A DNA stretch of 11,286 nt, taken from positions 1 to 11,286 of the forward strand of contig JAMWDE010000015.1 of the NCBI GenBank assembly GCA_023818905.1, given 5' to 3'. The notes under the pieces were generated by a model. The model was given only the letters and a program-made list of their open reading frames with translations, searched no databases and was not told the DNA's origin. This document shows positions 1 through 7,162 of the stretch, in pieces. This stretch comes from Candidatus Omnitrophota bacterium. GTDB taxonomy: Bacteria; Omnitrophota; Gorgyraeia; Gygaellales; Profunditerraquicolaceae. Within the stretch, counting starts at the first letter, position 1; each line of letters starts with the position of its first letter. Position numbers and translations under genes: made by a program.

Positions 1-3000
1 CTATTGATTTGTGCGCTGAACCAGGAAGCAACTATATTGGTTTTGTTTCTATATCCAATGCCACTAGGGATATGCAGTTAGCTATTTGGGATGGCACAGA
101 CACCTCACCATTTAATTTTCAATATACCTTCAACAATGCAGATACAAACGCAGCTACCTGGTCAGCCACTACCCAATCTGTAGCCTGTGGCTGGGCAGGT
201 TCAGGAGCAAATCGGCGGGCAGTATTTGTTTACAGAGATGTAGCAGCAACTACCCTGCGCTATTATACCTGGGTAAAATCCAGTACTACTTGGGAACCTT
301 CAGTAGCAGATGCGCCTGCTACCTATTCTCCGCCTATGACCAGCGGAACAAAAAATTTTATCTATATCCAACAAGCGCCTGATGCTTCAGATAAAATCTG
401 GGTGTCAGTGGTAGATTCAAATTCTGACCTCTGGACCTTTACTTATAATGCCTCAAATGGTACAGCTCCAAGTTCCTGGTTGACTATAGATGACGGTAGG
501 TCAGGCAACTATGCAGTGGAGGCAAATCTCACCAGTGCTACCGGCCCTTCAGGAGGCCTGGCCATAACTTCTTTTGACCCTACCCTGGTTGAGTTAATCA
601 GTTTTAAGGCAGAAACCGAAGATGATGAAGCAATAATTAGCTGGCGCACTGCCAGCGAATTACGCACAATAGGATTTCGGCTCTATCGCACATTTAGCCC
701 TGAGGATAGAAATACCTATGAAGAGATTACCACAGGTCTGATTCATAGTCGGGGCAATCCTTATTCTGGTCGTGAATACAGGTACGTGGATAAAGAACCA
801 TTAAAGGAGGTGTACTACATCCTGGAAGAGATTTTAGCTAACGGTAGCACACAGTATCTTAAACCCGTGCGTTTGGACGATAGAAATACATTTTTAGGTA
901 ATGATGATACAGATTCAGATAAGTCCTTTTTGAATAGAGAGGGTAATATTATTCTTGGCGATAGGGTTATCCGTCGTAAACCAAGGTATATATATCCTGT
1001 TGGGAGGATAAGGAATAATCTTAGTGCAGGTTTTAATCCTTTAAAGATAGAGCTAGACCATGAAGGCCTATACCGTATAACATCCCAGGATTTAATCAAC
1101 GCAGGTTGGAATATCTCCGAGCTCAATCCGCGCAGTTTAGCTATATTTAACCAAGGCAGAGAGATCCCTATCTATGTTTCAGGAGAGGATGATAATATTT
1201 TTGATACAGGGGATTTTATTGAGTTTTATGGTCAGAAGAATCTTAGTCGTTATACCTCTAGTAACGTCTATTGGCTGACATCTCTTAAATATAAAGGTCT
1301 AAGGATGAAGCAAGCAGTAAGCGGAAAATTTAATCAAGAATTAATTACTACTTATCAGCATGGCCAGAAGAGGGAAGAGGATGTTTCCTATTATGCTGAA
1401 TTGAAAGGCGATGAGCACTGGTTTTTCGCAGAGGAATTTATCTCTCCGGCAAGCTTTGACTTTCAATTCTATTTAGATCATATTGCCAATCCAAGTACCA
1501 GAACTGCCCTTTTGGAGATAAATCTCCAGGGAGCATCCAGATGGGGTTTTGGAGCAGGTTATAATCTTCAGCGCGCGCTTATATATATAAACAATAATTT
1601 TATAGGCAAGGCAGAGTGGACCCAAGACGTAGAGTTCAGCACGAGTTATCAAATTCCCATAAACTTGCTAAAGGAAGGCAAGAACATCCTTACTATAAAG
1701 GCGCCAGATGAAGAGGGAGGACTTTTACAGTTCTTTCTGCTTAATTGGTTTAAGGTTACCTATCCTAAGAGGTTGGTGGCTGAAGAGAACAGGATTATCT
1801 TTGATAGCGGTGCAACGCAGTATAGGGCGGTTACCTATAAGGTAGAAGGGTTTACTTCCCAATCTATCCGGGGTTTAGTCATAAAGAATGAGAGGGTATT
1901 GCGTCTGCAGAATCTTAACGTAATACGTCAACCCCAGGGAGATTATGCAGTAATATTTGGGGATAATAGTCCAGAAGGAGCGCGTTATATTTTATACGCT
2001 GATACAGAGTTTGATAAACCTCTGGATGTATATCCTGATATACCTTCAAACTTAAGGCAAAAGGCAAATCAGGCAGATTACCTTATCATTACACATGCAA
2101 TTTTTAAAGATGCCTTAAAGCCCCTGGTTGATTTTAGGCGTGGTCAAGGCCTAAGTATTAAAGTAGTGGACGTGGAGGATATATATGACGAATTCAATTA
2201 TGGCATATTTTCCCCTCTGGCAATAAAGGATTTCTTAAGTTACGCCTACCATAATTGGCAGGCGTCTAAGCCGCTTTTTGTTTTGCTGATAGGAGATGCT
2301 ACTTTTGATTATCAGGATTTCTGGCATATCGGAAAGGAAAACCTGGTGCCTGCTTATCTTATACAAAGCCCTGATTTTGGAGAGACGGTTTCAGATAACT
2401 GGTTTGTGGACTTTGATGAGGATACCCTACCTGAGATGTTTATCGGAAGGTTACCAGTTAACAGTACTCAACAGTTAGAAGCTATAATAGATAAGATTAT
2501 CTCCTATGAGAATTCTACACTTTCTCCTTGGACAAAGAAGGTCCTCTTTGTCTCTGATAACGAAAAGCAATTTGAGAATATTTCAGATAGACTATTCAAT
2601 CTGGTTCCTTCTGGATATCAACCCCAGAAGGTATATCTGAGTGTTTTTGGTCCTGATGCCACCAGACAGAGAGTCATTGAGGAAATAAACAAGGGCAGTT
2701 TGGTTTTTAACTATGCGGGACATTCTGGGATAACTCTTCTGGCACAGGAGATGATATTTAGAAACGAGGATATCAGGCAGTTACAAAATACCCTTGCCTA
2801 TCCTTTATTTTTGAGTTTGAATTGTATGACCGGTTATTTTATCTATCCTGAAGGTTTAGATTCTTTAAGTGAAACCCTGCTCAATGCAGACAAAAAAGGT
2901 ATCATCGCAGCCATCTCTCCCAGTGGTTTGTCTTCTCCACCTGAACAGTACGTTTTTATGGAGGGCTTGTATAAGTCTATCTTTGAGACAGGAGATTCTG

Positions 3001-3209
3001 TCTTAGGCGCAGTCCATTTTAAAGCCAAAGGGTATCTTTATAAGAATGCCAGTCTCATAGGTTCAAGCAATAAGGTAAATAATGTTATCAATATATTTAA
3101 TCTCCTAGGCGATCCTGCATTGTTGATAAGAAGACCAGGCGCAAGCACTAATTATTCTCCAGCCTTGATACGCTATCTTCATCGGATTTTGGAACAAAGC
3201 TATGACTGA
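1..3209 (+). CDS. Large secreted protein with C-terminal peptidase C25 (gingipain-type) domain, 5' partial
   Basis: The reading frame is open to the left edge (first whole codon at base 3), so the true start and any signal peptide lie outside the window. About nt 30-540 encodes a Trp- and Tyr-rich, beta-strand-rich region with two or more similar units (near nt 205-300 and 355-480), perhaps part of a beta-propeller. About nt 580-880 matches the FN3-like module often found in secreted proteins (a 'VELISFKAE...SWRTASE...GFRLYR' style pattern). About nt 2070-3150 is the peptidase C25 domain. It carries the presumed catalytic His in YAGHSG (codon 2721-2723) and the Cys in LNCMTG (codon 2823-2825), the dyad spacing and context seen in gingipain relatives, plus the terminal 'LLGDPALLIRRPG' style motif. 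The protein ends about 15 residues after that, so no type IX secretion C-terminal domain is visible. By family it is an extracellular or surface cysteine endopeptidase. The substrate is unknown. The stop overlaps the radical SAM gene by 8 nt, which suggests co-transcription and possible translational coupling. Confidence 0.88.
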   Translation, partial: IDLCAEPGSNYIGFVSISNATRDMQLAIWDGTDTSPFNFQYTFNNADTNAATWSATTQSVACGWAGSGANRRAVFVYRDVAATTLRYYTWVKSSTTWEPSVADAPATYSPPMTSGTKNFIYIQQAPDASDKIWVSVVDSNSDLWTFTYNASNGTAPSSWLTIDDGRSGNYAVEANLTSATGPSGGLAITSFDPTLVELISFKAETEDDEAIISWRTASELRTIGFRLYRTFSPEDRNTYEEITTGLIHSRGNPYSGREYRYVDKEPLKEVYYILEEILANGSTQYLKPVRLDDRNTFLGNDDTDSDKSFLNREGNIILGDRVIRRKPRYIYPVGRIRNNLSAGFNPLKIELDHEGLYRITSQDLINAGWNISELNPRSLAIFNQGREIPIYVSGEDDNIFDTGDFIEFYGQKNLSRYTSSNVYWLTSLKYKGLRMKQAVSGKFNQELITTYQHGQKREEDVSYYAELKGDEHWFFAEEFISPASFDFQFYLDHIANPSTRTALLEINLQGASRWGFGAGYNLQRALIYINNNFIGKAEWTQDVEFSTSYQIPINLLKEGKNILTIKAPDEEGGLLQFFLLNWFKVTYPKRLVAEENRIIFDSGATQYRAVTYKVEGFTSQSIRGLVIKNERVLRLQNLNVIRQPQGDYAVIFGDNSPEGARYILYADTEFDKPLDVYPDIPSNLRQKANQADYLIITHAIFKDALKPLVDFRRGQGLSIKVVDVEDIYDEFNYGIFSPLAIKDFLSYAYHNWQASKPLFVLLIGDATFDYQDFWHIGKENLVPAYLIQSPDFGETVSDNWFVDFDEDTLPEMFIGRLPVNSTQQLEAIIDKIISYENSTLSPWTKKVLFVSDNEKQFENISDRLFNLVPSGYQPQKVYLSVFGPDATRQRVIEEINKGSLVFNYAGHSGITLLAQEMIFRNEDIRQLQNTLAYPLFLSLNCMTGYFIYPEGLDSLSETLLNADKKGIIAAISPSGLSSPPEQYVFMEGLYKSIFETGDSVLGAVHFKAKGYLYKNASLIGSSNKVNNVINIFNLLGDPALLIRRPGASTNYSPALIRYLHRILEQSYD

Positions 3210-4245
3210 GCAGCAAGCCATAAATCTATTTAACCATCTGCTAAATAGGGCAGAAGAAAAAATGATTCCTCTTTGGACCCATCTGGATTTGACCTACCGT
3301 TGTAATCTAAGTTGCATACACTGTTACTGTCAGGGGATCTCAGGCCAACTTTGGGAGAATCGTGGAGAGTTATCCTTTCAGGAGATAAAACAACTTTTGG
3401 ATGATTTGGCAGGATCAGGTGCTTTATACCTTACGCTTTCAGGAGGTGAGGTGTTTTTACGCCGGGATTTTTTTGAGATTGCCTTTTATGCCAAAAAAAA
3501 GAATTTTTGTTTAAGCGTATTTACCAATGGTACGCTTATAGATGAGAATAAAGCCAGAAGGCTTGCTGATCTGTCACCGCTGGCAGTGGAGATGAGTATC
3601 TATGGAGTAACTCCTGAAGTTCACGATAGTATTACTAATCTCGTAGGTTCCTTTGAAAAATTATTGAAGGCAGTTGGGATATTTAAAAAATATGGTCTGA
3701 GAGTTGTACTCAAGACAGTATTTATGAAACCAAATTTTCATCAAGTGCATCAGATAGAGAGATTTGCTTATGATATAGGAACAGATGATTTTCGTTCAAA
3801 TATAGAGATCTCTCCTAAGAATGACGGCTCAAAATTACCCCTGGAATATCAATTAGACACAGAAGAGATGGCATCCATACTTTCTAAGACAGATGAGTCA
3901 GAAGTAGAATATCAGGATAACCCTTTAAGAAAGCCGCTTTGCGCCACAGGCTCATTGGGTTGTTATATCTCACCTTACGGAGACGTGTATCCTTGTATAC
4001 AGCTTTTGATTCCGATGGGAAATATCCGAGAGAAAAGTTTTCAAGAGATATGGCATGCGCCTTCAGAGTTACGTTCACAGCTGTCTCTGCTTAAGACCTA
4101 TGCAGACTTGTTATCCTGTAAGAGTTGTCAGTATGTAAGATACTGCAAAAAATGCCTTGGATTGTCTTACTTAGAGACAAAGGATATGAGGGCTTGCTAT
4201 CCTGCTTTGAGGGATATCTCAAGAATAACCTCTGGGGAATACTGA
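3202..4245 (+). CDS. Radical SAM/SPASM peptide maturase
   Basis: A 347-residue protein of the radical SAM superfamily with a C-terminal SPASM domain, the class that modifies RiPP precursors (for example PqqE and sactipeptide or ranthipeptide enzymes). The 4Fe-4S/SAM motif is C34-x3-C38-x2-C41, followed by the GGE motif at residues 81-83. The SPASM region fits C247-x12-G260-x4-C265, then C306-x2-C309-x5-C315-x2-C318 and C332. The third group is one residue shorter than the usual C-x2-C-x5-C-x3-C. The extra Cys43 and Cys254 are unassigned. The start is ATG at 3202, inside the peptidase stop region (ATGACTGA). There is only a weak upstream GGA, which suggests coupled translation. ATG at 3262, closer to the SAM motif, is an alternative start. 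A precursor gene, an HprK-like kinase and a PqqD protein follow, which supports a peptide-modifying role. The chemistry (thioether, C-C or other link) cannot be read from sequence. Confidence 0.92.
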   Translation: MTEQQAINLFNHLLNRAEEKMIPLWTHLDLTYRCNLSCIHCYCQGISGQLWENRGELSFQEIKQLLDDLAGSGALYLTLSGGEVFLRRDFFEIAFYAKKKNFCLSVFTNGTLIDENKARRLADLSPLAVEMSIYGVTPEVHDSITNLVGSFEKLLKAVGIFKKYGLRVVLKTVFMKPNFHQVHQIERFAYDIGTDDFRSNIEISPKNDGSKLPLEYQLDTEEMASILSKTDESEVEYQDNPLRKPLCATGSLGCYISPYGDVYPCIQLLIPMGNIREKSFQEIWHAPSELRSQLSLLKTYADLLSCKSCQYVRYCKKCLGLSYLETKDMRACYPALRDISRITSGEY

Positions 4246-4266
4246 CAGACCGAAGAACTGAGGCAA

Positions 4267-4295
4267 CCTAATTATCTTCTATAGGTAATTGTAGG
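4267..4295 (+). promoter_or_regulatory. Imperfect RNA hairpin in the leader of the precursor gene
   Basis: CCTAATTATC (4267-4276) can pair with GGTAAT (4284-4289) plus TAGG (4292-4295), leaving a 7-nt loop and a 2-nt TG bulge, including one G-U pair. It lies between the radical SAM stop and the precursor ribosome binding site, and is followed by AT-rich sequence rather than a U-tract. It is therefore not a convincing terminator. It could mark an mRNA processing or stability element that sets the precursor-to-enzyme ratio. The fold was judged by eye. Confidence 0.35.
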
Positions 4296-4308
4296 ATTAT
4301 TAAATATT

Positions 4309-4317
4309 AAGGAGGAG
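4309..4317 (+). promoter_or_regulatory. Strong ribosome binding site of the precursor peptide
   Basis: AAGGAGGAG ends 5 nt before the ATG at 4323, with the core GGAGG 7 nt from the start. It is the best anti-Shine-Dalgarno match in the window, while the neighbouring enzyme genes at 3202 and 4491 have weak sites. This is the expected pattern for a precursor made in excess over its enzymes, and it supports 4323-4481 as a real gene. Confidence 0.75.
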
Positions 4318-4322
4318 CCATT

Positions 4323-4481
4323 ATGTCTAACAAGAAAGATATCTATCAAAAACCAGAGCTTAAGCCAATCAGGATGTTGGAGGTAGGCGCTGCGCTTTGC
4401 TGTCGGGCAACTGCAGGCGCCTGTACCAATACAGTTAGGGCAGCTCAGCCTGGAAAACAGAGAACATCCACTTCTTCATAA
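4323..4481 (+). CDS. Candidate RiPP precursor peptide (52 aa, Cys-containing core, Ser-terminated tail)
   Basis: A short frame from ATG 4323 to TAA 4479-4481 encodes 52 residues. The N-terminal half is charged and leader-like and contains Y8-x2-P11-x-L13 (YQKPEL), the motif recognised by PqqD-type recognition elements in lasso-peptide systems and present in other RiPP leaders. After a hydrophobic stretch (VGAAL, residues 21-25) comes a core-like segment with C26, C27 and C34 (CCRATAGAC), then a basic, Ser/Thr-rich tail ending RTSTSS. The gene sits directly between a radical SAM/SPASM maturase and an HprK-like protein plus a PqqD protein, and has a near-consensus ribosome binding site. The three Cys residues are plausible sites for thioether or other crosslinks, and the terminal Ser is a plausible kinase substrate. 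The leader cleavage point is not evident. It does not end the leader with a clear Gly-Gly. I do not recognise the mature product. Confidence 0.82.
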   Translation: MSNKKDIYQKPELKPIRMLEVGAALCCRATAGACTNTVRAAQPGKQRTSTSS

Positions 4482-4490
4482 TCTTGGTAT

Positions 4491-5291
4491 ATGCCTGAAG
4501 AGCACAGGATCAAATTCAATATAGCTAATATTGTATTTGAGATTACAGGTCTCAGTGAAGAAGCGATATCTGAACTGATGCAGACTTACCCTGTTTTTCT
4601 TACTCGGAGTAAATCAGATTTTAAAATACATCTCAGTATGAAAAGATACCAAAACAAAACGGCTGACTTTCAAAGAGCTATCTTGGGAAGTGATTGCTTG
4701 TATATTCAACAAGAGTATTTTAAGGCGAAAATAAATTTTAAGAAGGCCAAGGTATGGATAGAAGCAAGTCCTGGCTTTGGGATTATGAGCTTCTTGCGGT
4801 TTTTGATTTCGCTGATTGCTCCAGAAAAAAAACAGGGATTCCTACTTCATGCCGCTGCAGTGTCAGATAATAATTATGGGTATGTATTTGTTGGTCCTTC
4901 AGAAAGCGGCAAGACCACGCTTGCTAGGTTATCTAGTAAGGATAAGATTGTCTTAACTGATGAGACTGCCGCTATAGTTAAAACCGATGGAAATTATTAT
5001 GTTTGGTCTACCCCGTTTATTGGTGAATTTGGCCAGGTCAAGCAGAATATGGCCAGTCCTGTAAAGGCAGTCTATTTTATTAAAAAGGATAGTCAATTCA
5101 GGCATCGGCAGTTAGAGAAAGCCGAGGCGGTAAAACTATTTTTGGGCAATGTGATTTTGGGTTTGCAAGACGTAGAGATATTGAATTGCCTATTTGATTT
5201 ATTTGAAAATTTTACCAAAAGGATACCTTGTTATGAGTTTGGCTTTAAACCAGAAGTAGACATCTGGAGGTACATCTATGGATTTACTTAA
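4491..5291 (+). CDS. HPr kinase-like P-loop protein (candidate peptide kinase)
   Basis: A 266-residue protein whose C-terminal half resembles the HPr serine kinase fold: LHAAAV around H120, Walker A GPSESGKTT at 135-143, then the LTDET segment around D157-E158 and a 'STPFIGEFG' block at 173-181. True HprK is about 310 residues with a different N-terminal domain. The first ~110 residues here are unassigned, so this is an HprK-related protein and not the carbon-catabolite regulator. Homologues in some lasso-peptide clusters phosphorylate the C-terminal Ser of their precursor, and other HprK-like proteins travel with PqqD/radical SAM cassettes. The start at ATG 4491 lies 9 nt after the precursor stop with a weak ribosome binding site. 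The end overlaps the PqqD gene by 14 nt. Its substrate is inferred to be the 52-residue peptide. An ATP-dependent chaperone role is the alternative. Confidence 0.83.
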   Translation: MPEEHRIKFNIANIVFEITGLSEEAISELMQTYPVFLTRSKSDFKIHLSMKRYQNKTADFQRAILGSDCLYIQQEYFKAKINFKKAKVWIEASPGFGIMSFLRFLISLIAPEKKQGFLLHAAAVSDNNYGYVFVGPSESGKTTLARLSSKDKIVLTDETAAIVKTDGNYYVWSTPFIGEFGQVKQNMASPVKAVYFIKKDSQFRHRQLEKAEAVKLFLGNVILGLQDVEILNCLFDLFENFTKRIPCYEFGFKPEVDIWRYIYGFT

Positions 5292-5556
5292 TAGCGTGGT
5301 TAGAAGAAATGAAACGGTTGCCTGGAGGTCAATTGACAAAGAGGCTTTGTTGGTCAATCCTCGGGATGGCCTAATATATCCTCTAAACCCTGTGGCTAAG
5401 CGGGTCTGGGAGTTAATTGATGGAAGTAGGACCTGCTCTGAGCTCATAGAGATTGTGGACAGAGAATTTGAAGGCGATAAATCCAATATCCAACAGGATA
5501 TCCTGAGTTTTATAGGGGATTTGATAGATAAGGGTATGGCTATTCTCCAGGATTAA
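5278..5556 (+). CDS. PqqD-family RiPP recognition element
   Basis: A 92-residue stand-alone PqqD-like winged-helix protein. The diagnostic pattern is VAWRSID (14-20), LLVNPRDGLIYPLNPVA (24-40) and VWELIDGSRTCSELI (43-57), followed by an acidic helix at 70-86. Such proteins bind the precursor leader and present it to the modifying enzyme, as PqqD does for PqqE and B1 proteins do in lasso clusters. The leader motif YQKPEL of the peptide at 4323-4481 is the likely ligand. TGGAGG at 5265-5270, 7 nt before the ATG, supports this start, and the gene overlaps the HprK-like gene by 14 nt. Its stop codon overlaps the stop of the opposite-strand permease gene. Confidence 0.92.
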   Translation: MDLLNSVVRRNETVAWRSIDKEALLVNPRDGLIYPLNPVAKRVWELIDGSRTCSELIEIVDREFEGDKSNIQQDILSFIGDLIDKGMAILQD

Positions 5557-6359
5557 TACTGCGCTAAACTTCCCTGTTTTTTTACCTTCTTCAAGGCGTA
5601 TCTGAAGAAGATAAGGCTCAGTGGCAAAAGCAGGATGCAGAAGCAGGAGAGGAAAATTATCTCTTTAATTAGTTGAATTACTGAGTAGCCTCTATACACT
5701 GCCAGTTGAATTGCACGGATAGAATAGGTGATAGGAAAAAATTTCGCCACTATTTGTAACCAGCTCGGCAACACTGTAATTGGAAAATATACCCCTCCTA
5801 ATAATCCTTCCATTTGATTTATCACCCATCCCACAGGATTACCTTGTTTAAAAACCATAATAAAACTTGCCGAGATTATACCTAGACTACTAAAACAGAC
5901 CAGGGTTAGGATGGAGGTCACTACGGTTGAGAATATGTTTATATGACTGAAGTCAATTTTAAACAAGCTTGCTCCTAATATGATATACACTACCATATCC
6001 ATGGTTGCCATAAATAAATTCCATAGTGCCATTGAGAATAACACAACAGAACCAGAAGTAGGAGTCATCAGTATTGCTTCTAAAGTTCCCATATATTGCT
6101 CTGCGCGTATACGCGCAGAAAAAGAACCCAAACCCACGCCGATATAATTAAAGAAAGCCATACCTAATAACACATAGGAAAAGTAACTTACGCCAAACTC
6201 CTGAAGGTGTCCAACGATTCTTTGTCCGAATAATTTATCAATAAAAAAATAACCCAACACACTCATCAGGACACCGAACATGTTAAACAGAAAAGATATG
6301 CGGTAGCTCGATTCTAGTAAAAAGTCCTTTTTCAAGAATGCCACTGATTTTCTAAGCAT
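5553..6359 (-). CDS. ABC-2 type exporter permease
   Basis: A 268-residue integral membrane protein with about six hydrophobic segments (near residues 22-41, 58-78, 104-129, 143-170, 176-195 and 228-253). It has the ABC-2 hallmarks GTLEAILMTP at 91-100 (the cytoplasmic coupling segment) and 'YFPITVLPSWLQ...FFPITY' near 191-212. It forms the membrane part of an exporter with the ATPase encoded just upstream, whose stop overlaps this start by 8 nt (ATGCTTAG). The cargo is not evident. Candidates are the modified peptide of the adjacent cassette, or a lipid or glycan from the polysaccharide cluster on the other side. The gene converges on the PqqD gene with a 4-nt overlap (5553-5556), so any terminator must lie within opposite-strand coding sequence. 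Confidence 0.9.
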   Translation of the reverse strand: MLRKSVAFLKKDFLLESSYRISFLFNMFGVLMSVLGYFFIDKLFGQRIVGHLQEFGVSYFSYVLLGMAFFNYIGVGLGSFSARIRAEQYMGTLEAILMTPTSGSVVLFSMALWNLFMATMDMVVYIILGASLFKIDFSHINIFSTVVTSILTLVCFSSLGIISASFIMVFKQGNPVGWVINQMEGLLGGVYFPITVLPSWLQIVAKFFPITYSIRAIQLAVYRGYSVIQLIKEIIFLSCFCILLLPLSLIFFRYALKKVKKQGSLAQY

Positions 6360-7155
6360 AGTATTGTTCTTGTTGGGTTATCCTTAAGAAAATCTCACCT
6401 AAGGTGGCTTGCGGCTTGGCAACCACCCTTCTTAATTCCTGTAGCGTGCCTAAGGCAAGGAGTTTTCCCTTGTGTAGTATCATAAAGGAATCCGCAAAAT
6501 CCAATGCCTCATCCAGATTATGGGTAGCAAAGATAACTGTTTTACCTTGTTGTTTTATTATTTTTTCTTTTATAAAATCTCTTAATCTTAATGCAGTGGC
6601 GTAATCCAGGCTTTTGGTAGGTTCATCCAAAAGCAGAATCTGTGGGTTATGGATTAGGGCGCGCATCAGGACGAATTTTTTCTGCATACCTGTAGAGTAT
6701 TCCCCAAAACGCCTATCTTGATAATCTACCCCAAACAGATCCATCAACTCATCTATCCTTGATTTTGTTTGTTTTTTGTTTAATCCGTATAGCGAGGAGA
6801 AGAATTCTAAATTTTGTCTACCGCTCAACCTCCAGTAGAAACTGCGCTCAGATGAGGAGACCAAGCCAACCAAAGATTTAATCTTTTCATCATCTCTGCC
6901 TACCAAATAACCTGCTACCTGAATTTTTCCCTTATCCGGTAGAATTAAGGTAGCAATTATCTTAAGCAGAGTGGTTTTGCCCGCTCCATTTAAACCAAGT
7001 ATCCCTAATGTATTACCACCAGATACGCTAAAGTTGATATCTTGAAGCGCGCAGGTAGGCTCTTTATGTTTAAAATCCAATTTTAAGATTCTCTTAAAAG
7101 AAATGGGAGTAAAAAAATACTTAGATAGATTATGCACTTCTATGAGAGGAGGCAT
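6352..7155 (-). CDS. ABC exporter ATP-binding protein
   Basis: A 267-residue nucleotide-binding subunit counted from the ATG at 7155. Walker A is GLNGAGKTT (54-62), the signature is YSTGMQKK (143-150), Walker B is LLLDEP (164-169) and the switch His is H202 in ATHNLDEA. The non-canonical signature YSTGM is usual for ABC-2 drug, peptide or glycan exporters. The Q-loop region reads VSSSERSFYWRL with no Gln at the expected position. The frame stays open to 7245, but the extra 30 residues are low-complexity and AT-rich, and the protein family starts near 'IEVHNLSK', so 7155 is preferred. There is no clear ribosome binding site before it. It energises the permease at 5553-6359. Cargo is unknown. 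Confidence 0.9.
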   Translation of the reverse strand: MPPLIEVHNLSKYFFTPISFKRILKLDFKHKEPTCALQDINFSVSGGNTLGILGLNGAGKTTLLKIIATLILPDKGKIQVAGYLVGRDDEKIKSLVGLVSSSERSFYWRLSGRQNLEFFSSLYGLNKKQTKSRIDELMDLFGVDYQDRRFGEYSTGMQKKFVLMRALIHNPQILLLDEPTKSLDYATALRLRDFIKEKIIKQQGKTVIFATHNLDEALDFADSFMILHKGKLLALGTLQELRRVVAKPQATLGEIFLRITQQEQYYA

Positions 7156-7162
7156 GGTTAGA

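Noticed and set aside
815-1126. Minus-strand open frame inside the C25 peptidase gene
   Set aside because: It lies opposite a well-supported coding region with recognisable domains. It shows no family motif and no ribosome binding site, so it is treated as a frame shadow.
4267-4295. Hairpin before the precursor as an intrinsic terminator
   Set aside because: The stem is AU-rich with a bulge and there is no U-tract after it, so termination is unlikely. It is kept only as a possible leader structure.
4491-5291. Authentic HPr kinase/phosphorylase of carbon catabolite control
   Set aside because: It is shorter, has a different N-terminal domain, and sits in a peptide-modification context rather than beside phosphotransferase or lgt genes.
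4323-5556. Complete lasso-peptide cluster
   Set aside because: The leader motif, kinase and PqqD protein match, but there is no B2 leader protease and no asparagine-synthetase-like cyclase, and a radical SAM/SPASM enzyme is present instead. The core also lacks an obvious Gly1 to Asp/Glu 7-9 ring pattern.
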